A stretch of DNA of 59,374 nt from Alphaproteobacteria bacterium (GCA_020846275.1 JADLEG010000008.1:1-59374), one strand, 5' to 3'; counted from the first letter of the stretch, positions 39,568 to 47,960 are shown. The notes: generated from the letters alone by a model not told the origin. Numbers and translations are program-made.

Positions 39568-39963
39568 ATGGCGCTGCTGGAATGGCGGAACGAGTTTTCG
39601 ATCGGTGTCGCCGAGGTCGACTACGAGCACCGCGAGCTGATCAAATTGATCAATCACCTGCACCAAACGCTGGTCGAGGGCACCTCGGACCCGCAGACTG
39701 CCGAATTCCTGGGCGAAATCCATTCCGCCATCGCGGCGCATTTCGCGCTTGAAGAGAAGATCATGCGCGAGAGCCGCTATTCGGCCTACCCGGAGCACAA
39801 GGAGGACCACGAGGCCCTGCTGGACGAGATCCGGGAGATCATGGACGATTTCGATTCAGGTGCCTACGCGGCCGGGAAATCGGACCTGGGCGCCACGCTG
39901 ACGGCATGGTTCGGCCAGCACTTCCAAACCCACGACGCCAAGCTCCATCGCGCGCTGGGATGA
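39568..39963 (+). CDS. Bacteriohemerythrin
   Basis: This 131-aa single-domain hemerythrin has all di-iron ligands: His21, His58, Glu62 (HFALE), His77, His81 (HKEDH), His118 and Asp123 (HFQTHD). It binds O2, and some family members bind NO or deliver O2. As last gene of the NO-reductase operon, 12 nt after the preceding gene, it may scavenge O2 or NO or protect iron-sulfur clusters under denitrifying conditions (inference). Confidence 0.93.
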   Translation: MALLEWRNEFSIGVAEVDYEHRELIKLINHLHQTLVEGTSDPQTAEFLGEIHSAIAAHFALEEKIMRESRYSAYPEHKEDHEALLDEIREIMDDFDSGAYAAGKSDLGATLTAWFGQHFQTHDAKLHRALG

Positions 39964-40016
39964 GACACCGACCTGCAGCAACTCCGTCAACGATCTTGAT
40001 GAACTTCTCTGCGGAA

Positions 40017-40075
40017 CCGGCCGCTGCAGGCATCCATCCCTTTGCAGGCCGGCAATGGGCCATGCATTCGGCCCA
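40017..40075. terminator. Two small hairpins between convergent hemerythrin and ALDH genes
   Basis: An imperfect stem CCGGCCGCTGCA / TGCAGGCCGG (40017-40052) is followed by a perfect TGGGCC / GGCCCA stem (40056-40075, 8-nt loop). Both lie between the ends of converging genes. There are no T-runs. Bidirectional termination is plausible. Confidence 0.4.
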
Positions 40076-40080
40076 CGCAC

Positions 40081-41577
40081 CTACCGCATGATGAACGGAT
40101 TGGGCACTTCGTCCGCGGTCGAAATCCACACGCATTTGGTCTGCAGGAACTCGTAGATTGCGTCCTGGCCGTTCTCGCGCCCCAGGCCCGAGTGCTTGTA
40201 CCCCCCGAACGGGGCCATATAGCTGACGGCGCGATAGGTGTTGACCCATACCGAGCCGGCCTGCAGGCGTTGCGAGAGGCCAATCGCACGCTTGATGCTC
40301 TTGGTCCAGATGCCTGCCGCCAGGCCGTAGGGGCTGTCGTTGGCGATTCGTACGGCGTCGTCTTCGTCCTTGAATCGAATGACGGACAAGACGGGGCCGA
40401 AGACTTCTTCGCGCGCGATGCGCATCTGATTGTGCACGTCGCTGAAGATGGTGGGCTCGACGAACCAGCCCTCGCCGCACTCCGGCCGCGCCGCCGGCCC
40501 GCCGCCCAGGACGCAGGTCGCCCCTTCGCTCTTTGCTACCTCGATGTAGTGCAACACCTTCTCGAACTGCGGGCGGGTCGTGACCGGACCGATCTGCGTG
40601 TCGAGGCTCAACGGGTCGCCCATGCGGGCCGTGCGGGCAAAGGCAACGAGCTTCCGCAGAAACTCGTCGTGGATCGATTCGTGGAGCAGGAGCCGCGAGC
40701 CCGCGATGCAGGTCTGCCCCGTCGCGGCAAAGATGCCGGAGATCGCGCCTTTCACCGCGTCGTCGATGCTGGCGTCCGCGAAGACGATATTGGGGGACTT
40801 GCCGCCAAGCTCCAGGGTGACTCCCTTCAGCCCGCGCGCAGCACCTTCGAGGACGCGTTGGCCACCCGCCTCGCCCCCCGTGAAGGCAATCTTGGCCACT
40901 TTTTCATGCTGCACCAAGGGCGGCCCCACCTCGGACCCGAATCCGGTCACCACGTTGACCGCGCCGGGCGGAAAACCGGCTTCCTCGACGAGCTTGCAAA
41001 ACGCGAGCGCCGAAACCGAGGTGAACTCCGACGGCTTCAACACCACCGTGCAGCCGGCGGCAAGCGCGGGCGCGAGCTTCCACGACGCCAGCAGCAGCGG
41101 CGAGTTCCACGGCACGATCGCCACCACGACGCCCACGGGCTCGTGGCGCGTGAAGGTGAACATGTCCGGCCGGTCCACGGGGATGACGGACCCCTCGATC
41201 TTGTCCGCCAGACCGCCATAGTAGTAGTACCACTGCGGCAGGTAGCGCAGCTGGGCTCCCATCTCGGCCAGCAGCTTGCCGTTGTCTTGCACCTCGATCC
41301 TGGCCAGCCGCTCCGCGTCGCGGGCGATGAGGTCGCCGAGTTTTCGCAGCAATGCGCCACGCTGGCTTGCGGTCAACCTGGACCAGGGACCGCTCGTCAG
41401 CGCCGTGTGCGCCGCCTCGACCGCGCGATTGGCATCGTCTGCCCCGCTGCGCGGAACCAGCGCCCACGGCTTTCCCGTGAAAGGGTTGTAGGATTCGAGC
41501 CAGGCGCCGGCGGCCGAATCGACAAACGCGCCCCCGATGTATTGCTGGTGCTTCGGGAGTGCCTGAAGGTCGGTCAC
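40081..41577 (-). CDS. NAD(P)-dependent aldehyde dehydrogenase
   Basis: This 498-aa ALDH has oxyanion Asn158 (VPWNSP), coenzyme Lys181 (KPSEFT), general base Glu256 (LELGGK) and nucleophile Cys290 (GQTCIAGSR). It oxidises an aldehyde to an acid, presumably the aldehyde released by the ComDE-like decarboxylase encoded directly upstream (15-nt gap). The start is GTG 41575-41577. The three genes form an operon behind two LacI-type operator-like sites. The aldehyde is not identified by sequence; sulfoacetaldehyde or phosphonoacetaldehyde are only possible if the decarboxylase is of that type. Confidence 0.92.
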   Translation of the reverse strand: MTDLQALPKHQQYIGGAFVDSAAGAWLESYNPFTGKPWALVPRSGADDANRAVEAAHTALTSGPWSRLTASQRGALLRKLGDLIARDAERLARIEVQDNGKLLAEMGAQLRYLPQWYYYYGGLADKIEGSVIPVDRPDMFTFTRHEPVGVVVAIVPWNSPLLLASWKLAPALAAGCTVVLKPSEFTSVSALAFCKLVEEAGFPPGAVNVVTGFGSEVGPPLVQHEKVAKIAFTGGEAGGQRVLEGAARGLKGVTLELGGKSPNIVFADASIDDAVKGAISGIFAATGQTCIAGSRLLLHESIHDEFLRKLVAFARTARMGDPLSLDTQIGPVTTRPQFEKVLHYIEVAKSEGATCVLGGGPAARPECGEGWFVEPTIFSDVHNQMRIAREEVFGPVLSVIRFKDEDDAVRIANDSPYGLAAGIWTKSIKRAIGLSQRLQAGSVWVNTYRAVSYMAPFGGYKHSGLGRENGQDAIYEFLQTKCVWISTADEVPNPFIMR

Positions 41578-41592
41578 CGGCGTTCAGCCCGC

Positions 41593-42234
41593 CTATTGCG
41601 GCTTCGATGCCGCCAGCATCGCGTCGCGGAAGCGCAAGCGGCAGGCAGCGCCATCGAGGCTGGCCTTCACCTTCAGGCCGTCCGCAGGGTGGACGGAGGC
41701 CAGCACGAAGGCCGTCGCGTTGCCCTCACGCAGCATGCGCGCGCCATTGGGAATATCGGCCTCGCTCGCCACGGTGCAGGTCATCTTGATTCCCGCGCCT
41801 TGCGCGAACTTCTCGATATCGACGCCAAGGGAGGTGTGGCTGCGCTGGTATCCCGTCTCGCCGTAGTGGCCGTTGTCGACGCACAAGATCGACAGGTTCG
41901 GCGGGTTGATCGTGCCGATCGTCGCAAGCGAACCGAGGCTCATCAGCAACTCGCCGTCGCCCGTCACGACCAGGATCTTTTTCTCGGGCCGGGTCAGGGC
42001 CAGGCCAAGCCCCATCATGCATGCCGCGCCCATGGCGCCGCCCAGGCCGTAGTAGTTGGCGCCGTTGTTGGTCATCGCCGCCATTTCCCAGAAGGCGCCG
42101 GCCAGACCGCTGACGATCCAGAAATCCTCCGCGCGGCCAACCAGCGCTGGCACGACCTTCGTCCGATCAAGCTTGAACCGCGGCGCGAGCGCCTCGGCCG
42201 CAGCGGCGCCTTTTCCCTTGGGATTCATCCCCAT
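41593..42234 (-). CDS. ThDP-dependent decarboxylase, ComE-like subunit, copy 2
   Basis: This 213-aa protein has the cofactor motif TGDGELLMSLGSLATIG...CVDNGHYGETG (GDG 92-94, DN 120-121) and the YYGLGGAMGAACMMGLGLAL block of 2-oxo-acid decarboxylase C-terminal halves. It pairs with the ComD-like protein encoded 4 nt upstream. It is clearly diverged from the copy at 3768-4382, which has a different N-terminus and a different post-DN sequence (NAAYQITGSQ versus NGHYGETGYQ), so the two pairs probably act on different substrates. Confidence 0.84.
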   Translation of the reverse strand: MGMNPKGKGAAAAEALAPRFKLDRTKVVPALVGRAEDFWIVSGLAGAFWEMAAMTNNGANYYGLGGAMGAACMMGLGLALTRPEKKILVVTGDGELLMSLGSLATIGTINPPNLSILCVDNGHYGETGYQRSHTSLGVDIEKFAQGAGIKMTCTVASEADIPNGARMLREGNATAFVLASVHPADGLKVKASLDGAACRLRFRDAMLAASKPQ

Positions 42235-42238
42235 CTCC

Positions 42239-42760
42239 CTAGAATTTCTTCACGCCGATCAGTCGCTGCGCCAGAAGCACGGCGACGGACTGTCCGCCTT
42301 GATACGCCATCGTGATGGCCGCGCTGGCGGTGGGCACCACGTCCTCCGGCCGCTCGGCGCGAAGGCAGATGACGCCCATCGCCTTCAAGACCGGCTCCAC
42401 GGCCTGGCCCATCGCGTACTGCCAGGGGTTGCCCTCGCCGAACTCGCCGCGCATCGAGACGAAGGTGAGAAAGGGAAAGTGGCAGCCCTTGATCAGCGAC
42501 AGCATGTTGATGCAGTTGCCCACGCCGCTGCTCTGCATCAGCAGCACGGCGCGCCCGCCGCCCAGGTCCGTGCCCGCGACGAGCGCCACGCCTTCCTCTT
42601 CGCTGGTCAGGCCGATCGAATGCACGCCCGGGTCCTTCAGCGAGCGGTCAATCATGATCGAATGGCCGGCGTCGGGCACGTAGGCGAATTGCGTGAAATT
42701 GGCCTTCCGAAGCAGGTCGTACAGTTCGTCCTGCCAGCGCGGTGCTTGCTTGGTTTCCAC
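42239..42760 (-). CDS. ThDP-dependent decarboxylase, ComD-like subunit, copy 2
   Basis: This 173-aa protein has the FAYVPDAGHSIMIDR entry segment, the Glu-bearing TSEEEGVALVAG and QSSGVGNCINMLSLIK. The frame is open to ATG 42844, but the predicted promoter (-35 at 42858-42863, minus strand) would start transcription near 42828, so that ATG is unlikely to be used. I therefore prefer GTG 42760, which has GGGG 7 nt upstream and gives a normal ComD length. With the ComE-like and ALDH genes it forms a decarboxylase-dehydrogenase operon, presumably under LacI-type control. Confidence 0.78.
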   Translation of the reverse strand: METKQAPRWQDELYDLLRKANFTQFAYVPDAGHSIMIDRSLKDPGVHSIGLTSEEEGVALVAGTDLGGGRAVLLMQSSGVGNCINMLSLIKGCHFPFLTFVSMRGEFGEGNPWQYAMGQAVEPVLKAMGVICLRAERPEDVVPTASAAITMAYQGGQSVAVLLAQRLIGVKKF

Positions 42761-42858
42761 GATCAGCCCCAATAGACCTTCATCCAAAGCCGGCCGTGAC
42801 GCCAAACCGTGCCCCACAAGCCCAGCATGGCAAACGATGAGCACTAACCCCCGGGCCT

Positions 42859-42877
42859 GTCAACTGGTATCGTTTCA
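42859..42877 (-). promoter_or_regulatory. LacI-type operator and -35, comDE-ALDH promoter
   Basis: Read on the minus strand this is TGAAACGATACCAGTTGAC, a 2-bp longer variant of the motif repeated in this region. TTGACA follows as a -35-like box. It lies 99 nt upstream of the preferred GTG of the comD-like gene, so repression by occlusion of the -35 is likely. Confidence 0.7.
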
Positions 42878-42978
42878 TCGCCCCCATTCGTTTGCTGCTT
42901 GTCTCAAAGGAACGCGATAAAACGCCGAAAACGACCGTGTCCGCACTGCGACGGTTCCGGTGGTCAGGTACCAGGGAA

Positions 42979-42990
42979 TGAAACGTTATC
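42979..42990 (+). promoter_or_regulatory. Second LacI-type operator near lacI 3' end
   Basis: TGAAACGTTATC lies 6 nt beyond the lacI stop and about 100 bp from the operator at 42859. It lacks the TTGAC extension, so it may be an auxiliary site for looping, as LacI-family tetramers use, rather than a promoter operator. Confidence 0.5.
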
Positions 42991-42996
42991 TGCCGA

Positions 42997-44022
42997 TCAT
43001 TTGGCCGGGGCGGCGCAGGATTCGCGCATTATAAATCGGCTCGGCACCAGGACGCGGCGCGGCTCGGACGGGCCGCCGGCGATCCGCTGCAATGCCAGGC
43101 TGGCGGCGATTCGGCCGACCTCCGCGTAGTCCCAGTCCTCGACGCTGATCGGGGGCTCGAACAGGTCGGTGAGATCGGTATTCATCGCAGACACGAGCGA
43201 CACGTCGCGCGGTATCGTCATCCCTCGCGCGCGAAGCGCCCGAATGACGCCCGACAGCATCTCGATTCCTCCAGCAATGATGGCGGTGGGGCGGTCAGGA
43301 GCGGTCATCAGGGCCGAGGTTTCCGCGAAAGCGAAATCCGCCTCGAAGCTGCCCAGCCGCAGGTGTCGCGGATCGACAGCGACGCCCGCCGCCTTCAGCG
43401 CCTGTTCGTAGCCGATGATGCGCTCGCGCGCCGGGTAGAGGCTGCGCCTTCCTGTCAACAGCGCGATCCGCCGGTGGCCCAGCCGCAGCAGCTTTTCGGT
43501 CGCCTGGCGCACGCCGCCACGGTGGTCGATCATCACCGCGTCCGCCCAGTCCGGCACCTCGCGGTCGATCAGGACCACGGGAATGCCGATGCGACGAAGC
43601 TGTTCCTCCAGCTTCTTGTCCGTCTCCGACGATTGGGCGATGAGCAGCGCGTCGGCGCGGCGCGCGCCGATGACCGAAATCAACTCGCGTTCGCGATCGA
43701 TCTCGCCTTTGGAATTCGACAGGAGAAGCGCGTAACCGGCCTGGATAAACGTTTCGTCGGCCGCGCGCACGAACCGCGCGAATCCGGAAATATCGATGTC
43801 CCTGATGATGCAGGCGATGGTGCGCGAGATCTTGCTGCGCATGGTCTGGGCAACAAGGTTCGGCGTATACCCGAGCTGGGAAATCGCGTCCTGGACCCGG
43901 GCCCGAATGTCCGGCGAGACGGAATCGTTCGCGTTCAGTACGCGCGAAACCGAGCCGACCGAAACGCCCGCCGCTTTTGCGACTTCGCGGATCGTCGGCT
44001 GGTGTCCCCGCTTCTCGGCCAT
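42997..44022 (-). CDS. LacI/GalR-family repressor, putative regulator of the 40-59 kb catabolic island
   Basis: This 341-aa protein has an N-terminal LacI HTH (residues 9-30, TIREVAKAAGVSVGSVSRVLN) with the hinge helix after it, and a periplasmic-binding-protein-like effector domain (RISRTIACIIRDIDISGFARFVRAADE onward; C-terminal RVLVPSRFIMRESC). GGGGGAGAG precedes the ATG. LacI proteins bind palindromes centred on CG such as TGAAACGTTTCA; exactly such sites recur at 42859, 42979, 44118, 47961, 53947 and 56750. The ligand would be an intermediate or substrate of the pathway, unknown here. Confidence 0.92.
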   Translation of the reverse strand: MAEKRGHQPTIREVAKAAGVSVGSVSRVLNANDSVSPDIRARVQDAISQLGYTPNLVAQTMRSKISRTIACIIRDIDISGFARFVRAADETFIQAGYALLLSNSKGEIDRERELISVIGARRADALLIAQSSETDKKLEEQLRRIGIPVVLIDREVPDWADAVMIDHRGGVRQATEKLLRLGHRRIALLTGRRSLYPARERIIGYEQALKAAGVAVDPRHLRLGSFEADFAFAETSALMTAPDRPTAIIAGGIEMLSGVIRALRARGMTIPRDVSLVSAMNTDLTDLFEPPISVEDWDYAEVGRIAASLALQRIAGGPSEPRRVLVPSRFIMRESCAAPAK

Positions 44023-44117
44023 CTCTCCCCCGATTCTTTAGGTTGCAGATCTCTTGTCTCGCAACCCGACCATAGCATCAAGGTTGCGTTCCGCCGAATG
44101 GGCGAGCAGCGCTGGCG

Positions 44118-44134
44118 TGAAACGTTATATTGAC
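44118..44134 (+). promoter_or_regulatory. LacI-type operator with -35, promoter of dpaA-like gene
   Basis: TGAAACGTTATATTGAC ends in TTGACG (44130-44135) as -35. GAAAAT at 44153-44158 is at 17-nt spacing, so transcription should begin near 44165, upstream of the ATG at 44225. It also lies 95 nt upstream of the divergent lacI start. Confidence 0.75.
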
Positions 44135-44224
44135 GCATTGGCGATCGCGGTGGAAAATGCCTGCGGACCTCTTCCATGGCGGCCAATCAAGAATCCAGAT
44201 GTTTGCCGTCCGCAAGCCTACGCG

Positions 44225-45142
44225 ATGACGATGCTTGGCAGGCTTGCCGTGCTGGGCGGTGACTTGCGCGAATGCGAAATCGCCCGGCTGGCGGCGGACG
44301 AGGGGTTTAGCGTGAGGCTATACGACGCCCCCGCCGCAGCCGCCGCGGCCGGCGTCACAACAACCTCGTCGGCCGAAGAGGCCCTGCGGGATGCCGATGT
44401 GATCCTGCTGCCCATCCCGCACATGACGGGGGACGTGGTATTCGCGCCGCATGCGTCGGCGCCGATCGTGTTGACCGAGAAGCTCCTGGGTCTCGCCCGT
44501 CACGGGGCGGTCTTGATCACCGGCGCTTTTCCGGCGGGCCTGCGCGAACGCGCGAGCCGCGCCGGAATCGTCGTCCATGAATATGGCGAGCAGGAAGGCC
44601 TGAAGCGCATGCGCGGGCCGCTGATCGCGGAAGCCGCATTGAAGGCTTTGGACGAACAGGGCCTTGGCCCAAAGCCCGGGTCGACCGCCGTCGTCGTCGG
44701 CATCGGCGCGATCGGTGGGCCGCTTGTTCGCATGCTTGCCGCTCGCGGGGTGAAGGTGCGCGCCGCGGCGCGCGATCCGGCGACGATCCCAACGGATCTA
44801 GGACCGATGCTGGCCGGGGCGATAAGGTTCGCCGAGCTGCGGTACGCCGTTGCGGACATCGCGCTGCTGATCGCCACGACCGCGGGACGCGCGGTCGGTT
44901 CGGATGTGCTTGTGGCCGTGCCGGCCGCGGCGACGATCGCCGACGTCGCCTCGCCACCCGGCAGTTTCGACTATGGCGACCGTCAGGACCTGGCGACCCG
45001 CGTTCGATGGCTGCGCGGCCTGGGCGGGCGGCAGCCACAGCGCATCGGCGCCGCGCAATGGCAGGTGATCAGGGGACATCTTGCCGCGTGCGGCATCCCT
45101 CTCAGGCATCAAGAGGAGGAACAAAGTGCAGGTACGCGTTGA
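44225..45142 (+). CDS. Dipicolinate synthase subunit A-like NAD(P)-binding protein
   Basis: This 305-aa protein looks like DpaA/SpoVFA. It has an N-terminal LAVLGGDLRECEIARLAADEGFSVRLYD, then DADVILLPIPHMTGD, and a second Rossmann motif VVGIGAIGGPLVRMLAARGVKVRAAARDP (G159, G161, G164). In spore-formers DpaA with DpaB oxidises dihydrodipicolinate to dipicolinate. No DpaB flavoprotein is seen here and this is not a sporulation context, so it more likely acts on a related cyclic or imine intermediate. ATG 44225 is preferred because the predicted promoter lies inside the longer frame; ATG 44231 is an alternative. Confidence 0.62.
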   Translation: MTMLGRLAVLGGDLRECEIARLAADEGFSVRLYDAPAAAAAAGVTTTSSAEEALRDADVILLPIPHMTGDVVFAPHASAPIVLTEKLLGLARHGAVLITGAFPAGLRERASRAGIVVHEYGEQEGLKRMRGPLIAEAALKALDEQGLGPKPGSTAVVVGIGAIGGPLVRMLAARGVKVRAAARDPATIPTDLGPMLAGAIRFAELRYAVADIALLIATTAGRAVGSDVLVAVPAAATIADVASPPGSFDYGDRQDLATRVRWLRGLGGRQPQRIGAAQWQVIRGHLAACGIPLRHQEEEQSAGTR

Positions 45143-45446
45143 CCGGGACTTGCGTGTCGTACTGGACGATCCCGGCGACTTCGGCCGCTTCCGACTGGCC
45201 GTCGACGCGGATCCTGGTGCATTCGACCAAGTACGGCAGGCCCTTCGCGAAATCGCAGAGCTTGAGGGACCTGAGATTGCCTGGGTATCGGAAGCGTGGT
45301 TGCGGAACCATGCGCCCGCATCGCGGCCGGACCTATGGAACGAGGGTTTTGCCAAGATGCTCGCCTATGCATCGAAGCACGGCTGGACGCGGGGCAATCC
45401 CGTGATGGTGCGCGCCCACGTTGTTTGGCTGGGCCAGAAGGAATGA
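45126..45446 (+). CDS. Small conserved-looking protein of unknown function
   Basis: This 106-aa soluble protein starts at GTG 45126, with GAGGAGGA 6 nt upstream, and overlaps the dpaA-like gene by 17 nt. It is acidic in its first half (RVDRDLRVVLDDPGDFGRFRLAVDADPGAFDQVRQAL) and aromatic/basic in the second (ISEAWLRNHAPASRPDLW-like). It has no TM helix, signal or Cys motif. I do not recognise a family. Its overlap suggests a partner or second subunit of the DpaA-like protein. Confidence 0.6.
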   Translation: MQVRVDRDLRVVLDDPGDFGRFRLAVDADPGAFDQVRQALREIAELEGPEIAWVSEAWLRNHAPASRPDLWNEGFAKMLAYASKHGWTRGNPVMVRAHVVWLGQKE

Positions 45447-45456
45447 TGAAGCGGGG

Positions 45457-45478
45457 TCAGCCAGCCGAGGCTGGCTGA
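45457..45478. terminator. Perfect hairpin between convergent genes
   Basis: TCAGCCAGC (45457-45465) and GCTGGCTGA (45470-45478) form a 9-bp stem with a CGAG tetraloop, 11 nt after the small gene's stop and 16 nt from the end of the opposing gene. It has no T-run but is a good bidirectional terminator candidate. Confidence 0.65.
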
Positions 45479-45493
45479 TCGCTTGACGAACGA

Positions 45494-46558
45494 CTAGCTG
45501 GCGAACCGGGGAATCACCTTCTCGCCGATCAACTCGATCGTGCGCATGACCTGGTCATGCGTGGTTTTGCCGGCCTGTATCATGAAGATCATCTGGTCGA
45601 GCCCGATTTTCGCCCAGCGTTCGACCTGCCGTGAAATCGAATCCGGATTGCCGCCGAACACCATGGCATCCGCGAGCAATTCGTCGTTGGTGCGGGTCGC
45701 GACCTTGTCGTTGACCTTTCCGACGCCGCCGGCCGTGGCGAAGCGGTTGGCATTGAGCTCGGCATCGTTGTCGCCGTAGTACCAGCGCGCGGCGGCGCAG
45801 GCCACGTCGCGCGCCAGGCGATCGTCCTTGTCGCAGCAGGCCATACCGAATACGCCGTTCTTCGGATTGGGCGCCTTCGCGACGAATGCCGACTTGTCGC
45901 CATTGGTGATCGCGGACTTGTAGGCGGCGATCCAGGGCGCGGTCTCATCCGGCGTGTTGCGGGTCACGCCGATTACGCCAAGGCCCTGCCGGCCGGCATG
46001 TTCGTAGGTCTCGAGATTCGATGCCGCTACCCAGATCGGCGGGTGCGGCCGCTGAATCGGGTGCGGCACCACGTGGCGCGACGGCAGATCGAAATGCTTG
46101 CCTTTGTAGCCCGGGAACTTCTCGTGCGTCAGCATGCTGACGACGGCCTCGAGCGACTCGCGTCCGACATCCCGGCCGATCTTGGGGTCGAAGCCCAGGC
46201 CCTCGACCATGTAGGGGGAGGTGCCTCGCCCGGCGCCGAACTCGCAGCGCCCCTTGCTGAGGACATCGAGCATGCTCACACGCTCGGCGATCATGAAGGG
46301 GTTGTGGCAGGGCATCAGGATGACCCCGAAGCCGAGCCTGATGGTCTTGGTTCGCTGGCTCAGCGCCGCGAGCACCATGTCGGGGCAGGAGCAGTGACCC
46401 ACCTCGATGAAGAAATGCTGCTCGGTAATCCAGAAATACTTGAAGCCCGCCGATTCCGCGGCCACGACCTGGTCGAGCCCGTTCCAGAATCCCTCGCGTT
46501 CCGTGGTGTCGGTCCACGGGCGTGGCATCTGGATTTGCGTCATTACACCAAAGTCCAT
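45494..46558 (-). CDS. Luciferase-like monooxygenase family (LLM) flavin oxidoreductase
   Basis: This 354-aa TIM-barrel protein has typical bacterial-luciferase/LLM features: AESAGFKYFWITEQHF near residue 40, TIRLGFGVILMPCHNPFMIAERVSMLDVLSKGRCEFGAGRG near 70-110, and HPPIWVAASN. Such enzymes use FMNH2 or F420H2 to oxidise organic substrates, including alkanesulfonates and nitriloacetate-type compounds. It stands alone on the minus strand, with no LacI-type box upstream but a palindrome at 46628-46643. A partner flavin reductase gene is not in view. Confidence 0.85.
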   Translation of the reverse strand: MDFGVMTQIQMPRPWTDTTEREGFWNGLDQVVAAESAGFKYFWITEQHFFIEVGHCSCPDMVLAALSQRTKTIRLGFGVILMPCHNPFMIAERVSMLDVLSKGRCEFGAGRGTSPYMVEGLGFDPKIGRDVGRESLEAVVSMLTHEKFPGYKGKHFDLPSRHVVPHPIQRPHPPIWVAASNLETYEHAGRQGLGVIGVTRNTPDETAPWIAAYKSAITNGDKSAFVAKAPNPKNGVFGMACCDKDDRLARDVACAAARWYYGDNDAELNANRFATAGGVGKVNDKVATRTNDELLADAMVFGGNPDSISRQVERWAKIGLDQMIFMIQAGKTTHDQVMRTIELIGEKVIPRFAS

Positions 46559-46627
46559 GGCAAACGGTCTCCCTTGCGCGGTTCGGCGGGGATGCTAGGG
46601 GGCCGCGCACCCTTACGTCCAACACAC

Positions 46628-46643
46628 ATCATCTATAGGTGAT
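46628..46643. promoter_or_regulatory. Palindrome upstream of LLM gene
   Basis: ATCATCTATAGGTGAT matches its own complement at 14 of 16 positions and lies 69 nt upstream of the LLM start in an A/T-rich patch that also carries -10-like sequences (TATAGA on the minus strand). It is a candidate operator for an unidentified regulator, different from the LacI-type motif. Confidence 0.45.
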
Positions 46644-46726
46644 ATGAGTATCGGTTATATCAGGGCGCGCCATCGCCGGCGGAGCGCTCGGTCCGAGCGC
46701 TCCCCTCGCGCCGCGGCCGGCCCTCC

Positions 46727-47884
46727 TTAGTCGACGACGATGAGGTCGCGCGTGAAGCGGGACAGCAGCTCGGCGCCAGTCTCGGTTACGAGCACGTCAT
46801 CGATGATCCGCGCGCCGACCTTTTCCGCACCGATGAAAATCGGCGGCTCGACCGACAGGACCATGCCTGCCGCGAGCGTATAGGTGCTGCCGCCGAACAT
46901 GTTGATGGGCTCGCCCCAGGCGGGCGGGAAGCCCGGCGCGATTCCGTATCCGCTGGTGTGCAACCGGTACTGGTCGTATCCGGCGTCGGCGATGATTTTC
47001 TTCGCGGCTTCGTGCGGGACGATCGCCCGAACGCCCGGGCGGATCGCGGCGATCATCGCGTCGCTGGCACGCCGCACGATGTCGTACAGCTCGCGCATCC
47101 GCCGGGTCGGTTCGCCCAGGCAGAACTGACGTCCGATGGTCACGGTATAGCGTCGATGCGTGGCGCCGAACTCCACGTTGCCGCCGTCGCCGCGCTTCAT
47201 GCGCCTCAGGCTGGGCGCGCCGTGCGGCAGGCCGAGGCGGTCGCCCGTCACCAGGTTGATCGTGCTGGCCGGCAGGCCGCCATTGGCGCCGAGCATGGCG
47301 TGGTAGATGGCGCCCGAAATCTCCAGCTCGCTGCGCCCTTCCTTCACCGCCCCGATGCAGGCCGCCATTCCCAGGTCGGCGATGCGGCTGGCTTCCCGGA
47401 CATAGGCGATTTCGCGGGCCGACTTCACCAGCTTAAGGTCGTGGATCAGATTGGTCGGCTCGGCCACGAGCGCCTTGCCCAGCATCTCCTTGACCCGGAC
47501 ATAGTGGTGCGGGTGCAGGTAGTAGGCTGGAACTTCCATGCCAACCCGCTTGCTCTTGACGCCAAGCTCGTCGAGCAGACGCCCGAATGGACCAAGCGGA
47601 TCCTCCGGCTCGGGTCCGCCCCAGGTGCGGACGTTGTCGATCAGCGCCTCGTCCAGAAGTTCCTGGCGCTCCGCGCCGCGCGTGATGATCACCAGGGGCT
47701 TGGCATCCGCCGCGACGAGCAGACATTGGAAGGTCTGGTAGCTCTTCGCGTCCGAGCCGATCAGCCAGTGGATCGACACGGGATGAAACACGAGCAGCCA
47801 GTCGAGACCCGCGTCGGCGATGGCCCGCCGCACGCGCTGCTGGCGTTCGAGAAATTCTTCCTTGGGAAAATCCGACTTGGCCAC
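46727..47884 (-). CDS. M24-family pita-bread-fold enzyme (creatinase/ectoine-hydrolase-like)
   Basis: This 385-aa protein has a creatinase N-terminal domain (DWLLVFHPVSIHWLIG) and an M24 C-terminal fold. The dinuclear-metal ligands of true aminopeptidases are not conserved: the usual IDxG is VEFG, SDITR is TVTIGR, and GHGIG is SGYGIA, while the VEPP Glu remains. This resembles non-peptidase members such as creatinase, ectoine hydrolase or other C-N/C-S cleaving enzymes. GTG 47882-47884 is preferred (GGAG upstream). It is divergent from the OYE-type gene across a LacI-type operator, so they are probably co-regulated. Confidence 0.8.
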   Translation of the reverse strand: MAKSDFPKEEFLERQQRVRRAIADAGLDWLLVFHPVSIHWLIGSDAKSYQTFQCLLVAADAKPLVIITRGAERQELLDEALIDNVRTWGGPEPEDPLGPFGRLLDELGVKSKRVGMEVPAYYLHPHHYVRVKEMLGKALVAEPTNLIHDLKLVKSAREIAYVREASRIADLGMAACIGAVKEGRSELEISGAIYHAMLGANGGLPASTINLVTGDRLGLPHGAPSLRRMKRGDGGNVEFGATHRRYTVTIGRQFCLGEPTRRMRELYDIVRRASDAMIAAIRPGVRAIVPHEAAKKIIADAGYDQYRLHTSGYGIAPGFPPAWGEPINMFGGSTYTLAAGMVLSVEPPIFIGAEKVGARIIDDVLVTETGAELLSRFTRDLIVVD

Positions 47885-47960
47885 GCGTCGACTCCGTGTC
47901 TTGAAGGGCAGGGATGCCTGGTCCGAACACCAGGAGGTCGGCGCTCGGGTGGCGTACTGA

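Noticed and set aside
40042..42315. 757-aa plus-strand open frame opposite the ALDH and ComE-like genes
   Set aside because: Antisense to two genes with intact catalytic residues; no domain recognised.
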